From Thermus brockianus (GTDB taxonomy: Bacteria > Deinococcota > Deinococci > Deinococcales > Thermaceae), in the NCBI RefSeq assembly GCF_001880325.1, contig NZ_CP016312.1, positions 124,001 to 188,000 on the forward strand: a stretch of 64,000 nucleotides of DNA, given 5' to 3'. Below are positions 16,921 through 27,253 of the stretch, in pieces (positions within the stretch are counted from its first letter, which is position 1; each line of letters starts with the position of its first letter). The notes under the pieces are model-generated. The model did not search any database and was not told the origin of the DNA. It saw only the letters and a program-made list of their open reading frames with translations. A program made the position numbers and the translations under genes.

Positions 16921-17465
16921 GCCCTTGGAAGCGGCTTTCCCTGGAGGAAATCCTTTCCGAGCCCGTGCGCCTGGTGCGGGAACGGGTGAGGACCCACACG
17001 GGCAAGGAGCTCACCTACATCTACCGCCCGGGGCCGGTGGCGGCAAGCTTCGTCCTGCCGGTGACGGAAAGGGCCACCGCCCTCCTCATCCGCCAGTACC
17101 GGCACCCCACGGGAAAGTTCCTCCTGGAGGTGCCGGCGGGCAAGGTGGACGCCGGGGAAACCCCCGAGGAGGCGGCGCGGCGGGAGCTTTTGGAGGAGGT
17201 GGGCGCGCGGGCCAAGGAGGTCATCCCCCTGCCCCCCTTCCACCCCCAACCCTCCTTCACCGCCGTGGTCTTCCACCCCTTCCTGGCCCTGGGGGCGGAG
17301 GTGGTGGCGGCCCCGCGCCTCGAGGACGGCGAGCTCCTAGAACCCCTAGAGCTCTCCCTGGGCGAGCTCTATGCCCTCCTGGAGAGGGGCGAGGTCCAGG
17401 ACGCCGCCACCGCCCTCACCCTCTTCTACGCCAAGCCCCACCTGCACTCCCTGGGCCTCCTTTAG
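16917..17465 (+). CDS. Nudix hydrolase (ADP-ribose pyrophosphatase-like)
   Basis: The 182-residue enzyme should hydrolyse a nucleoside diphosphate linked to another moiety. The Nudix box GKVDAGETPEEAARRELLEEVGA is complete with the REL.EE.GA core (residues ~80-102). The preceding LLIRQYRHPTGKFLLEVPAGK is typical of ADP-ribose pyrophosphatases. Start overlaps the yqeY-type stop. Substrate specificity cannot be read from the sequence. Confidence 0.88.
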   Translation: MSPWKRLSLEEILSEPVRLVRERVRTHTGKELTYIYRPGPVAASFVLPVTERATALLIRQYRHPTGKFLLEVPAGKVDAGETPEEAARRELLEEVGARAKEVIPLPPFHPQPSFTAVVFHPFLALGAEVVAAPRLEDGELLEPLELSLGELYALLERGEVQDAATALTLFYAKPHLHSLGLL

Positions 17466-17476
17466 GCATAGCCTTG

Positions 17477-17501
17477 CACCCGCCCGCATAAAGAGCGGGT
17501 G
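17477..17501 (+). terminator. Possible hairpin after the Nudix gene
   Basis: CACCCGC (17477-17483) pairs with GCGGGTG (17495-17501) around an 11-nt loop. A short CCTTTTC tract follows a few bases later. The T-tract is weak, so this is tentative. Confidence 0.35.
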
Positions 17502-17536
17502 GGAAGTCCTTTTCTGGATTGGTAGACTGGCGCCGT

Positions 17537-18835
<1,299 letters not shown>

Positions 18836-18863
18836 AAAAGGGGCCGGGCCCATGCCCGGCCCC
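18836..18863 (-). terminator. Terminator of the BMP-type transporter operon
   Basis: GGGGCCGGGC (18840-18849) and GCCCGGCCCC (18854-18863) form a perfect 10-bp stem with a CCAT loop. On the minus strand the hairpin is followed by TTTT (18839-18836), just after the stop of the binding-protein gene. It may also serve the convergent aminotransferase gene. Confidence 0.8.
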
Positions 18864-18876
18864 CAAAAGTCTTTCC

Positions 18877-20016
18877 CTACTTGGGCTCCCCCGGCCAGTC
18901 CCCCACCACCCCCGGGGCGGCCCACTCCATGGTGAGGAGCTCCTCCAAGGTGGCCTTGCGCCCGGCGGGGATGCGCACCACCCCTTTCCGGTCCCGGATG
19001 GGCCCGGTGAAGGGGTCAAAGGTGGGCTTGGGGCTAGACATGTCCTTGAGGAGGGCCATGATGCGGTCGTAGACCGCGACCTCCTTCCCCGCCACCTGCA
19101 TCTTGGCCTTCTGCAACAGGGGCACGTGCTTGGGGTTGATGGGGACCCCGTAATCCGCCCCCATCTCCACGGCCTTGTGCTGCAGGAGCCAGAAGTAGTC
19201 CACGTTCTGCAGGTTCTTGGCGGTGTAGGTACCCTCCTTCACCTTCTTGAGGAAGTCAATGTAGATCACGTCCCAGTGGACGATCTGCCCGGAAACCACG
19301 TGGTCGGGGGCGAACTTGAGCATGGGGGTGTAGTGGCCGAAGGAGTAGGCCCCTTTCTTGGCGGCGGTTTGGATCACCGTGGGGGTGTCCTCGGTGAAGG
19401 CGAATACGTCCGCCCCTTGGGAAAGGAGCGCCTCCGTGGCTTCCCGGGCCTTGGCCGGGTCGTACCAGGCGTTGATCCAACGCACCAGGACCTGGGCCTT
19501 GGGGTTCACCGCCCGCACCCCCAGGGCGAAGGCGTTGATGTGCCGCTTCACCTCAGGGATAGGGAAGGCGGCCACGTACCCCACCTTGCCCGTCTTGGTG
19601 AGGGCCCCGGCGGCGAGGCCATTGAGGTAGTAGACCTGGTAGAAGTCCGCCATGTAGGTGGCCACGTTGGGGGCCCGCTTAACCCCGGTGGCGTGGGCGA
19701 AGAGGACGTTCGGGTACTTCCGGGCGCCCTCGAGGACCGCCTCCATATAGCCGAAGCTGGTGGCGAAGATGACCTGGCACCCCTCTTTCACGAAGCGGTC
19801 AATGACGGGCAACGCCTGAGCCTCCGGAACGCTTTCCACATAGCGGGTCTCCAGCCAGGGGAGCGCCGCCTCCGCCTTCTTCCGCCCGATATCGTGGGCG
19901 TAGGTCCAGCCGGCGTCCCCCACGGGGCCCACGTAGATGAAACAGGCCTTGAGCTTCTCCCCTTGCGCCAGGCCCATCCCCAAAAGGAGGGCCAAAAGCC
20001 AAACCAGTCTCCGCAT
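18877..20016 (-). CDS. BMP-family ABC substrate-binding protein (nucleoside-type)
   Basis: The 379-residue periplasmic protein belongs to the Med/BMP/PnrA family, whose characterised members bind nucleosides. A signal peptide (MRRLVWLLALLLGMGLAQ) is present without a lipobox Cys. Conserved segments include FIYVGPVGDAGWTYAHD, VIFATSFGYMEAV and VSGQIVHWDVIY. It is the last gene of a four-gene importer operon: ATPase, two permeases, binding protein. Purine or pyrimidine preference is not clear from the sequence. Confidence 0.88.
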   Translation of the reverse strand: MRRLVWLLALLLGMGLAQGEKLKACFIYVGPVGDAGWTYAHDIGRKKAEAALPWLETRYVESVPEAQALPVIDRFVKEGCQVIFATSFGYMEAVLEGARKYPNVLFAHATGVKRAPNVATYMADFYQVYYLNGLAAGALTKTGKVGYVAAFPIPEVKRHINAFALGVRAVNPKAQVLVRWINAWYDPAKAREATEALLSQGADVFAFTEDTPTVIQTAAKKGAYSFGHYTPMLKFAPDHVVSGQIVHWDVIYIDFLKKVKEGTYTAKNLQNVDYFWLLQHKAVEMGADYGVPINPKHVPLLQKAKMQVAGKEVAVYDRIMALLKDMSSPKPTFDPFTGPIRDRKGVVRIPAGRKATLEELLTMEWAAPGVVGDWPGEPK

Positions 20017-20019
20017 CCT

Positions 20020-20853
20020 TCACCTCCCCCGCTCAAAGGGCTGGCCTAGGGCCTTGGGGGCCCGGGACCGGCCCGAGAGGGCCAGGACCAGGATAACCAG
20101 AAGGTAGGGCATGGCGGCGAAGGCCTCGGACGGTATAGGTACACTGCCCTGGAGCCTAAACTGCAGGAAGAAGAGGAGGCCGAAGAGGTAAGCCCCAAAG
20201 ACCGCCCGCAGGGGCTCCCAGGCGGCCAGGATGACCAAGGCGATGGCCACCCAGCCAAGCCCCGAGGTCATCCCGTCCGTCCACGAAGGGCGGTAGGCCA
20301 AGGAGAGGTACGCCCCGCCCAGGCCGATCAGCCCACCCCCAAGCCCCAAGGCCAGGTAGCGTACCCCCTCCACCCCCACCCCGAAGAGGTCCGCCGCCTT
20401 GGGGTTCTCCCCCACGCTCCGCAGGTAAAGGCCAAACCGGCTCCGGTAGAGGAGGAGGTGCAGAAAAAAGGCCAAGAGGAGGGCAAGGAGGGCCAAAGGC
20501 ACCTCGGGCAAGGGGTTTTCCAAGGGCACCCCCTCGTAGCGCTTGCCCAAAATCCCCGAAGCCCCAAGCCCCAAGGCGGCCACCGCCAGGCCGGCCACGA
20601 AGGGGTTGGCCCTTAGGGTGATGGCGAAAAGCCCCAGGAAAAGGGCAAGGAGTACCCCCGCCCCCAGCCCGGCCACCACCCCCACCCAAGGCCCCGCCCC
20701 CAAGGCGGCGGCGAAGGCGGCGAGGGCCGAAAGGGCCATCATGCCCTCCACCCCTAGGTTCACCACCCCGCTCCGCTCGGCCATAAGGGCCCCCAAGGCG
20801 GCGAGGAGGATGGGCGTACCGAAAAGCACCGCGCGCACCAAGGCCTCTTCCAT
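20020..20853 (-). CDS. ABC importer permease, nucleoside/branched-chain type, second subunit
   Basis: The 277-residue membrane protein has eight or more hydrophobic helices and the motifs AERSGVVNLGVEGMM and VGENPKAADLFGVGV, typical of permeases that pair with BMP binding proteins. The ATG at 20853 overlaps the stop of the first permease (ATGA); an upstream in-frame TTG is less likely. Confidence 0.88.
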   Translation of the reverse strand: MEEALVRAVLFGTPILLAALGALMAERSGVVNLGVEGMMALSALAAFAAALGAGPWVGVVAGLGAGVLLALFLGLFAITLRANPFVAGLAVAALGLGASGILGKRYEGVPLENPLPEVPLALLALLLAFFLHLLLYRSRFGLYLRSVGENPKAADLFGVGVEGVRYLALGLGGGLIGLGGAYLSLAYRPSWTDGMTSGLGWVAIALVILAAWEPLRAVFGAYLFGLLFFLQFRLQGSVPIPSEAFAAMPYLLVILVLALSGRSRAPKALGQPFERGR

Positions 20854-21902
20854 CAGCGCCTCCAAAGGATCCGGTGGCGGCTTGCCGCCTCCGCCCCAAT
20901 CCAGGCCAGGAGCAAAAGCCCCGCCACCACGTCCACCACCCGAAAGGGCATGGAGAAGGCGAGCTTCAAGGCATCCCCCCCCGCCAGGACGAGCCCGAGG
21001 AGGGGGGCGGTGAGGAGGGTAAGCCCCGGCCTACCCCGGGCCAGCCAGGCCACCAGGATGGCGGTGAAGCCGTAACCCAAGGAGATTTGGGCGGGCTCCA
21101 AAAGCCTCCCGTGGATTCCCGCCACCTCCCCCACCCCGGCAAACCCCGAAAGGAGCCCCGAGGCCAAGGCCACCAGGAGGAGAAGCCGCCCCTCCTTAAG
21201 CCCCAGGTACCGCGCCGCCTCCCGGTTCTCCCCCAGGATGCGCCAGGAGAAGCCTAAGGGGGTGCGGAAGAGGAGGAGGTGGAGGCCAAGCGCTACCCCC
21301 ACCCCCAGGAGCAGGGTGGGCCAGTGGACGAGGGTATCCCCAAGCCGGGGAAGCCGGGCGGCCTCGGGGAAGCGGTCCGTGTAGAGGAAGCCGAAGACGA
21401 ACTGGCCCTTCCAGGGCCCCGCCACCAAGAAGACCACCAGGTAGTAGGCCAGGTAGTTCTGCATCAGGGTGGTGAGGATCTCGTTCGCCCCAAAGCGCAC
21501 CCGAAGCCAGGCGGCCAACCCCGCCCACAAGGCCCCAAGCGCCCCCCCGAGGAAGAACATGAGGAGGAGGGTATGGGGCCCAGGGGGGAGGAAAAGGGCC
21601 ACGTATGCCGCCCCCACCGCCCCCATGAGGAGCTGCCCCTCGGCCCCGATGTTGAAGAAGCCCACCCGGAAGGCGAGGCTGAGCCCGGCCCCGATAAGGA
21701 GGAGAGGGATGGTCCTGCGGGCCACCTCGGCCAGGCCCACGGGGTCCAAGAGGGGGGAGAGGAGGAGGCCATAGGCCCTAAGGGGGGAAACCCCATAGGC
21801 CAGGAAGAGGAGGCCCAAAAGGGCCAGCGCCAAGAGGAGGAAGGCCCCGTAGGCCAAGGCCACCTTCCTGAGGGTGGGGGCGGGATCCAGCTCCAGCCTC
21901 AT
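20853..21902 (-). CDS. ABC importer permease, nucleoside/branched-chain type, first subunit
   Basis: The 349-residue inner-membrane protein has about eight to ten helices. It shows FRVGFFNIGAEGQLLMGAVGAA and ILGENREAARYLGLKEG, the EAA-like coupling loops of this class. It overlaps the ATPase gene upstream (ATGA) and the second permease downstream, so stoichiometric translation is likely. Confidence 0.9.
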   Translation of the reverse strand: MRLELDPAPTLRKVALAYGAFLLLALALLGLLFLAYGVSPLRAYGLLLSPLLDPVGLAEVARRTIPLLLIGAGLSLAFRVGFFNIGAEGQLLMGAVGAAYVALFLPPGPHTLLLMFFLGGALGALWAGLAAWLRVRFGANEILTTLMQNYLAYYLVVFLVAGPWKGQFVFGFLYTDRFPEAARLPRLGDTLVHWPTLLLGVGVALGLHLLLFRTPLGFSWRILGENREAARYLGLKEGRLLLLVALASGLLSGFAGVGEVAGIHGRLLEPAQISLGYGFTAILVAWLARGRPGLTLLTAPLLGLVLAGGDALKLAFSMPFRVVDVVAGLLLLAWIGAEAASRHRILWRR

Positions 21903-23368
21903 GCCCGCCCCTCCGCCATCATCCGGCCCAGCCGTACCCGGTCCGCCTCCTCCCGGGGAACGGGCCCCACCAGCCTTCCGTGGTACAAGGCGGCCACCCG
22001 GTGGGATAGGGCCAGGATCTCGTCCAGGTCCTCACTCACCAGGAGGATGGCGGCCCCTTGCCGGGCCAGGTCCAAAAGCCTCCCGTGCACCTCCTCCGCC
22101 GCCCCCACGTCCACCCCGTAGGTGGGGTGCATGGCCAGGATGAGGCGGGGGCCCCCCTTGAGTTCCCGGGCGAGGATCACCTTTTGCACGTTGCCCCCGG
22201 AGAGGAACCGCACCGGGGTCCTAGGGGAAGGGGCCTTGATGGCGTAGGTGGCCATGAGGGCCTTGGCCTCCTCCTCCAGGGTCCGATAGTCCAGTAGCCC
22301 AAACCGGGCATAGGCGGGATAGGTCCTAAGGGCCAGGTTCTCCGCCACGCTCATCCCCCCCACCACCCCCATGGCCCGCTCCTCGGGGATGTGGGCCACG
22401 CCCAGGGGGAAAACCTGGGCGGGGTCCTTGGGCAGGGGCCTGCCCAAAAAGCGAACCTTCCCCCGGTAAGGCCTTAGCCCCGCCAGGGCCTCCACGAGCT
22501 CTTTCTGGCCGCTTCCCGCCACCCCGGCAACCCCCAAGACCTCCCCCGCCCGGAGGGCGAAGGAAACCCCTTGGACGGGGAAGCCGTGCCGGGGGACCAA
22601 AAGGTCTTCCACCTCCAAGACCACCTCCTCCCGGGGTGGCGGGGCCTTGGGCGGGGGGCTAGGACTTCGGCCCACCATGAGGCGCACCAGGCGCTCCTTG
22701 TCCGCCTCTTGCCGGAGGAGTTCCCCCACCTTCTCCCCCGCCCGGAGCACGGCGATGCGGTCGGCGATGGCCAGGACCTCGTCCAGCTTGTGGCTAATGA
22801 AGATGACGGCGAGGCCCGACGCCTTTAAACGGGCGATCTCCTGAAAAAGCTCGTCCGCCTCCTTGGGGGTGAGGACGCTGGTGGGCTCGTCCAGGATGAG
22901 GACCCGGGGGCGGTTGAGGAGGGCCCTGAGGAGCTCCACCCGTTGCTTTTCCCCGGCGGAAAGCCGCTCCACCTTGGCCTCGAGGTCCACCGCCAAAGGG
23001 TGGTCCTGAAGCAGGGCTTTGAGCTGCGCCACCAAGGCCCGCCGGGTGAAAAAGGGAGGGAGGTCCAGCCCAAGGGCCAGGTTCTCCGCCACGGTGTGGG
23101 CCTCAATGAGTTCGGGGTGCTGGGGCACGAGGGCGATGCCAAGCCGCTGGGCGGCCTTGGGCGAGGGGATGCGCACCTCTTTCCCGTCCAGGAGGATCCG
23201 GCCCTCGTCGGGGGCGTAGAGCCCATAGAGGAGGCTCACCAAGGTGGTCTTCCCCGCCCCGTTCTCCCCAAGGAGGGCGAGGATCTCGCCCCGGCCCACC
23301 TCGAGGGTGATGCCCCGGTTGGCCACCACGGGTCCAAAGCGCTTCGTGATGTTCTCCAGTCGCAGCAT
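21899..23368 (-). CDS. ABC importer ATPase with two ATP-binding domains (nucleoside type)
   Basis: The 489-residue cytoplasmic protein holds two fused ABC domains. Domain 1 has Walker A GENGAGKTT, signature LSAGEKQRVELLRAL and Walker B LILDEPTSVL. Domain 2 has a degenerate Walker A (GVAGSGQKE) and signature LSGGNVQKVILAREL, as in sugar/nucleoside importers of the RbsA/BmpC type. The frame is open for about 50 codons upstream, but MLRLENITKRFG at 23368 is the normal start. The strongest -10 candidate is TATTCT some 30 nt upstream. Confidence 0.9.
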   Translation of the reverse strand: MLRLENITKRFGPVVANRGITLEVGRGEILALLGENGAGKTTLVSLLYGLYAPDEGRILLDGKEVRIPSPKAAQRLGIALVPQHPELIEAHTVAENLALGLDLPPFFTRRALVAQLKALLQDHPLAVDLEAKVERLSAGEKQRVELLRALLNRPRVLILDEPTSVLTPKEADELFQEIARLKASGLAVIFISHKLDEVLAIADRIAVLRAGEKVGELLRQEADKERLVRLMVGRSPSPPPKAPPPREEVVLEVEDLLVPRHGFPVQGVSFALRAGEVLGVAGVAGSGQKELVEALAGLRPYRGKVRFLGRPLPKDPAQVFPLGVAHIPEERAMGVVGGMSVAENLALRTYPAYARFGLLDYRTLEEEAKALMATYAIKAPSPRTPVRFLSGGNVQKVILARELKGGPRLILAMHPTYGVDVGAAEEVHGRLLDLARQGAAILLVSEDLDEILALSHRVAALYHGRLVGPVPREEADRVRLGRMMAEGRA

Positions 23369-23557
23369 GGGAGGGGTCCAGGCCCCGGGGCAAGAATACC
23401 ACGGAAAGGGCATCCCAGGGGGCAGCGAAGGAATCGCCCTCCGGGGAGGACGCCATCCCCAAGGCCCAAGGAAGGGAAGGCCGCACCCCCTACGTAAGGG
23501 GCCGTAACCCGCCCCCAAGCGGGCCCTTCCCAGCCCCGACCCGGGAGGCAGGAGGAT
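23369..23557. other. Intergenic leader of the nucleoside-type importer operon
   Basis: This ~190-nt G/C-rich stretch lies between the tRNA terminator and the importer ATPase. It contains a possible CCCGC/GCGGG stem near 23509-23524 and a minus-strand TATTCT box. I see no riboswitch that I can name. Confidence 0.3.
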
Positions 23558-23595
23558 AAAAAGCTTCCGCCCCCAATTCCGAGGGCGGAAGCTTT
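23558..23595 (-). terminator. Terminator of the tRNA operon
   Basis: AAAGCTTCCGCCC (23560-23572) and GGGCGGAAGCTTT (23583-23595) form a 13-bp stem with a 10-nt loop. On the minus strand it is followed by further T residues (23559-23558), directly downstream of tRNA-Arg. Confidence 0.85.
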
Positions 23596-23607
23596 GCGTT
23601 CTGGAGC

Positions 23608-23683
23608 TGGCGGGCCCGGAGGGATTCGAACCCCCGACCTACCGCTTAGAAGGCGGCTGCTCTGTCCCCTGAGCTACGGGCCC
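23608..23683 (-). tRNA. tRNA-Arg (anticodon TCT)
   Basis: The 76-nt minus-strand cloverleaf has acceptor stem GGGCCCG/CGGGCCC, anticodon stem GCCGC/GCGGT with loop CTTCTAA, T-loop TTCGAAT and an encoded CCA end. It is the last of three tRNAs in the operon. Confidence 0.95.
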
Positions 23684-23720
23684 ATAGGAGAAAGCCGGGG
23701 TTACCTTCACCCCGGCCGTC

Positions 23721-23796
23721 TGGAGCGGGAGACGGGACTCGAACCCGCGACCCTCGGCTTGGAAGGCCGATGCTCTACCAACTGAGCTACTCCCGC
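23721..23796 (-). tRNA. tRNA-Gly (anticodon TCC)
   Basis: The 76-nt cloverleaf has acceptor stem GCGGGAG/CTCCCGC, anticodon loop CTTCCAA, T-loop TTCGAGT and an encoded CCA end. It is the middle gene of the operon and begins 1 nt after the CCA of tRNA-Pro. Confidence 0.95.
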
Positions 23797-23797
23797 A

Positions 23798-23874
23798 TGG
23801 TCGGGGCGGCCCGATTTGAACGGGCGACCCCCTGCTCCCAAAGCAGGTGCGCTACCGGCCTGCGCTACGCCCCG
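23798..23874 (-). tRNA. tRNA-Pro (anticodon TGG)
   Basis: The 77-nt cloverleaf has acceptor stem CGGGGCG/CGCCCCG, anticodon loop TTTGGGA in a CTGC/GCAG stem, T-loop TTCAAAT and an encoded CCA end. It is the first gene of the tRNA operon. Confidence 0.95.
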
Positions 23875-23895
23875 GGGCGCGCCACCCCAGAGGCC

Positions 23896-23924
23896 ACGAT
23901 AGCATCTGCCCTAAGGAGGGTCAA
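23896..23924 (-). promoter_or_regulatory. Promoter of the tRNA operon
   Basis: On the minus strand, TTGACC (23924-23919) and TATCGT (23901-23896) are separated by exactly 17 nt and lie about 22 nt before the mature 5' end of tRNA-Pro. It overlaps the upstream region of divergent tatA. Confidence 0.75.
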
Positions 23925-23931
23925 GGTGTGC

Positions 23932-23937
23932 TAAGAT
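23932..23937 (+). promoter_or_regulatory. -10 box for leaderless tatA
   Basis: TAAGAT lies 6 nt before the tatA ATG. No clear -35 box is visible at 17 nt. Confidence 0.4.
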
Positions 23938-23943
23938 GGCCCC

Positions 23944-24108
23944 ATGCGCTTAGGTCCGGTGGAAATTCTCCTCATCCTCCTGGTCATCCTCCTCCTCTTT
24001 GGCGCCAAGAAGCTTCCCGAGCTCGCCCGGGGCATCGGCCAGTCGGCCCGGGAGTTCAAGAAAGGCCTGCAGGAGGGCGAGGAAAAGAAGGAAGAGCCCA
24101 AGGCCTAG
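23944..24108 (+). CDS. tatA: Sec-independent translocase TatA-type subunit
   Basis: This 54-residue membrane protein is too short for common ORF cut-offs but has the TatA/E plan: an N-terminal helix ([15 protein letters not shown]), the hinge [23 protein letters not shown], and a short charged tail. It forms the pore-like assembly of the twin-arginine pathway, which exports folded cofactor proteins. Its stop overlaps the stop of convergent fdhD, whose product matures formate dehydrogenase; such enzymes are often Tat substrates. TatC is not in the window. Confidence 0.9.
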   Translation: MRLGPVEILLILLVILLLFGAKKLPELARGIGQSAREFKKGLQEGEEKKEEPKA

Positions 24109-24851
24109 GGGGCCTTCTCCTCCAGGAGCATCCCCCCGGGGGCGTAGAGCCGGTAGCCCGTGGGACGCACGTAGGTTGCCAGGGCTAAACCGTACTCGTT
24201 CGCCAAGGCCACGGCAGGAGCCGTGGCCCCGGTACGGCTGGCCAGGAGCACCGCTCCCATGCCCACCACCTTGGCCGCCATCTCCAGGCTCACCCGCCCC
24301 GTGGAGGCCACGAGCACGGGCGGGGCAACACCCTCCGCCAGCATGAACCCCGCCAGGCGGTCCACGGCGTTGTGGCGGCCGATGTCCTCGTTAAGGTACA
24401 GGAGCCGCCCTTCCCGGTCAAAGAGGGCGGCTCCGTGGATGCCCCGGGTACGAGCATACCCTTGGGTTCGGGCCCGAAGCTCGGCAAGGAGGGTGATGGG
24501 AAGCTTGGGGTCCAAGGGCACCCTGGGCAAGGGGGCTAGCCTGGGCTCCCCGTAGCGAAGCCCGGCGGCGCACCCGCTATCCCGCACCCCCAGGCCCCGC
24601 TTGGGGGCCTGGGGAAGGTCCACCAAAACCATCCCTTCGGCCACACGGACCTTGACCCCTTCCAAGCCCGGGAGAACTCCGCTTAGGTAGAGGTGGCCCA
24701 AGGCCAGGTAGGCTTCGTCCCCCGGTGTGTAGCTCAGAGAGGTCCAGGGCTCGCCGTTCACCACGAGGAGGAGGCGGGCCTCTTCGGGCAGGGGGAAAGC
24801 TTCCTCGGTGAAGCACCCCCTTTCGTACCGCCACATAGACCCCCTCACCAT
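24105..24851 (-). CDS. fdhD: Formate dehydrogenase accessory sulfurtransferase
   Basis: The 248-residue FdhD protein passes sulfur to the Mo-bis-MGD cofactor of formate dehydrogenase-type enzymes. Family motifs are [17 protein letters not shown], the DSGCAAG active-site loop with a single Cys in place of the CxxC of E. coli Fdh[22 protein letters not shown], and [14 protein letters not shown]. Starts at 24851 and 24836 are both possible. The terminator of the upstream TPR gene lies in its 5' region. Confidence 0.9.
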   Translation of the reverse strand: MVRGSMWRYERGCFTEEAFPLPEEARLLLVVNGEPWTSLSYTPGDEAYLALGHLYLSGVLPGLEGVKVRVAEGMVLVDLPQAPKRGLGVRDSGCAAGLRYGEPRLAPLPRVPLDPKLPITLLAELRARTQGYARTRGIHGAALFDREGRLLYLNEDIGRHNAVDRLAGFMLAEGVAPPVLVASTGRVSLEMAAKVVGMGAVLLASRTGATAPAVALANEYGLALATYVRPTGYRLYAPGGMLLEEKAP

Positions 24852-24871
24852 AGCCCTCCCTTGGCCAATGG

Positions 24872-24902
24872 AAAAGCCCTGGGAGCACAAAGCCCCCAGG
24901 GC
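24872..24902 (-). terminator. Terminator of the TPR protein gene
   Basis: GCCCTGGG (24876-24883) and CCCAGGGC (24895-24902) form an 8-bp stem. On the minus strand the hairpin is followed by TTTT (24875-24872), just after the TPR stop at 24914. Confidence 0.7.
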
Positions 24903-24913
24903 CTAGGGCCTCG

Positions 24914-25981
24914 CTAAAGCCGGCGCAGGACCTCCTCCGCCTCCTTGTAGCCTGGTTTGAGCTTAACGGCCTCCTGGCACTGGTAACGCGCCCCTTCCTT
25001 GTCCCCGAGCCTCTCGTTGGCCAGGCAGAGCTGGTAGCGGTACTCGGGCCGCTTGGGCTCGAGGCGCACCGCCACCGTGAGGCGGCTTTTGGCCTTCTGC
25101 GCATCCCCTAGGGCCAGGTAGACCTGGCCCAGGTAGTAATAGGCGGCGGGGAAGCGCAAGGGGGCCAGGGCGATGGCGTTTTCCAAGGCCACCCCCGCCT
25201 CCCTCATCCTGCCCAAGAGCACGTAGGCTTGGCCCAGGGTGTACCAACCCTCGGCGTCCAGGGGCTTTAGCTTGTGCCCCTCCTCCAAGACTCTGGCCGC
25301 TTCCTCCGCCCGGCCCTTGAGGAGGAGGGCGGAGGCGTAGCGTAGGCGCACGCCGCTGTCCTTGGGGGCGAGCTGGAGGGCGCGGGCGTACTGCCCCAAG
25401 GCCTCGTCCAACCGCCCCGCCGCCAGGTACAGCTCCGCCATGGCCACCCGCACCTCGGGGGTATCTTCCAGGGAAAGGGCTCTCCTAAAGGCCTCCTCGG
25501 CCCTATCCATCTGGCCCAACAGGGCATAGACGAGGCCCCGTTGGGCAAAGAGGGGAGCGTAACGGGGGTTCACCCGCTCCCCGTCCCGCAGGACGCTTAA
25601 GGCCTGGTCCAGGTAGGCCCTTGCCTTCTCCCGGTCCTCGCTCGCCCGGTAAAGGGCGATGTAGGCCTCGGCGAGCACCATGTACCCCCCGATGTACCGG
25701 GGGTTTCTCGCCACCAGGCCCTTGGCGTTCTCCAGGGCCGGGTTCAGGAGGCCCACCTTGAGCTGGGCCCGGGCCAGCCAGTAGAGGACATCGGGGTCCT
25801 GGGGCTTTTCCTTGGCCGCCCGCTCCAAGGCCTCGAGGGCCGCCTCGTACCGCCCCAGGGCGTAAAGCTGCACCCCCAGCTTCAGGGCATCCTGCGTGGC
25901 CGTCTGCCCCGCCGGGGGCGGGGGGGTCTGGGCCAAGGCCGGAACCGCCAACAAGCCTAAGGTCAAGAGAAACCAGCGCAT
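24914..25981 (-). CDS. Exported TPR-repeat protein
   Basis: The 355-residue protein has a signal peptide (MRWFLLTLGLLAVPALAQ), a Pro-rich linker, then about nine tetratricopeptide repeats (for example LGVQLYALGRYEAALEALERAAKEKP). It should act as a periplasmic scaffold. It lies 21 nt after hslU in the same direction, so it may share its transcript; a hairpin terminator follows it. The partners are unknown. Confidence 0.85.
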   Translation of the reverse strand: MRWFLLTLGLLAVPALAQTPPPPAGQTATQDALKLGVQLYALGRYEAALEALERAAKEKPQDPDVLYWLARAQLKVGLLNPALENAKGLVARNPRYIGGYMVLAEAYIALYRASEDREKARAYLDQALSVLRDGERVNPRYAPLFAQRGLVYALLGQMDRAEEAFRRALSLEDTPEVRVAMAELYLAAGRLDEALGQYARALQLAPKDSGVRLRYASALLLKGRAEEAARVLEEGHKLKPLDAEGWYTLGQAYVLLGRMREAGVALENAIALAPLRFPAAYYYLGQVYLALGDAQKAKSRLTVAVRLEPKRPEYRYQLCLANERLGDKEGARYQCQEAVKLKPGYKEAEEVLRRL

Positions 25982-26002
25982 GCCATCCTCCTCGGGGCGA
26001 TT

Positions 26003-27253
26003 CTAAAGCACAAAACGCGTCAAGTCAGGGGAAGCGAAGACCTCCCCCAACCGTTTTTCCACATAGGCCCGGGTGATCTCCACCCGGCCCAGGTCCGTCT
26101 GGAAGCTCACCTCCTCCAGCACCCTCTCCAACACGGTGGCAAGCCTCCGGGCCCCGATGTCCTCCAGTTCCTGGTTGGCCCGGTGGGCCGCCTCCGCAAT
26201 GGCCCAAAGGGCGTCCTCGTGGAAGACAAGCTCCGTGCCGTCCGCCCGAAGGAGCTCGGTGTACTGGCGGATGAGGGAGTTTTCCGGCTCCTTCAGGATG
26301 CGGAAAAACTCCTCCGGGCCCAAGGGGGAAAGCTCCACGCGGATGGGAAACCGCCCCTGGAGCTCCGGGATCAGGTCCGAGGGCTTGGCCACGTGGAAAG
26401 CCCCGGCGGCAATGAAGAGCACGTGCTCCGTGGAGATGGGGCCGATGCGGGTGGAGACCACCGTACCCTCCACGATGGGCAGGAGGTCCCGCTGCACCCC
26501 TTCCCCGGACACGTCGGGCCCCACGGTCCCTTCCCGCCTCGCCACCTTGTCTATCTCGTCAATGAAGACGATTCCCTCCTCCTGGGCGCGGCGCCTGGCC
26601 TCCTCCTTGAGCTCTTCCTTGTCAATGAGGCGCTCGGCGTGCTGGTTCTTGAGCACCTCCCGGGCCTCCCGCACCGCCATGCGCTTGCGCACAGGCCGCT
26701 TCGGGAGAAGCCCTTTGAGCATCTCCCCCATGCCGCCAAACCCCTCGCCCCCCAGGACCCCCATAAAGGGCAGGCCCACCTCCTCCTCCACCTGCACCTC
26801 CACCAGGTGGTGGTCCAGGCGGCCCGAGCGCACCTCGGCCACGGAGGCGCGGAGGAGGGTGGCGAGCTCCTCCTCGGCGAAGGCCAGGGCCCTTTCCTCC
26901 ACCTTCTTCTTCATCTCCTCCAGGACCAGTTGGTAGCTGGCCTCCGCCAGGTCCCGTACGATGGAGTCCACGTCCCGGCCCACATAGCCCACCTCCGTGA
27001 ACTTGGTGGCCTCCACCTTGACGAAGGGGGCCCCGGCCAGGCGGGCAAGGCGGCGGGCGATCTCCGTCTTCCCCACCCCCGTGGGCCCGATCATGAGGAT
27101 GTTTTTGGGCGTCACCTCCCGGGCGATCTCCGGGGGGAGTTTCTTCCTGCGGTAGCGGTTCCTCAGGGCCACGGCCACCGCCCGCTTGGCCGCCTCCTGG
27201 CCCACGATGTGCTTGGAAAGCTCCCGGACGATTTCCGCCGGCGTGAGGTTCAT
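26003..27253 (-). CDS. hslU: HslU (ClpY) ATPase of the HslVU protease
   Basis: The 416-residue AAA+ unfoldase feeds substrates into HslV. Walker [10 protein letters not shown] is near residue 60, Walker [10 protein letters not shown] near residue 225, and the C-terminal [20 protein letters not shown] tail is the segment that docks into HslV. The intermediate domain (residues ~110-215) is present. The frame is open upstream, but the ATG at 27253 overlaps the hslV stop (ATGA) and begins the conserved [19 protein letters not shown]. Confidence 0.95.
   Translation of the reverse strand: MNLTPAEIVRELSKHIVGQEAAKRAVAVALRNRYRRKKLPPEIAREVTPKNILMIGPTGVGKTEIARRLARLAGAPFVKVEATKFTEVGYVGRDVDSIVRDLAEASYQLVLEEMKKKVEERALAFAEEELATLLRASVAEVRSGRLDHHLVEVQVEEEVGLPFMGVLGGEGFGGMGEMLKGLLPKRPVRKRMAVREAREVLKNQHAERLIDKEELKEEARRRAQEEGIVFIDEIDKVARREGTVGPDVSGEGVQRDLLPIVEGTVVSTRIGPISTEHVLFIAAGAFHVAKPSDLIPELQGRFPIRVELSPLGPEEFFRILKEPENSLIRQYTELLRADGTELVFHEDALWAIAEAAHRANQELEDIGARRLATVLERVLEEVSFQTDLGRVEITRAYVEKRLGEVFASPDLTRFVL

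Noticed and set aside
23369-23557. Purine riboswitch upstream of the nucleoside-type importer
   Set aside because: The leader is compatible with structure but I could not find the conserved core of a purine or other known riboswitch class.
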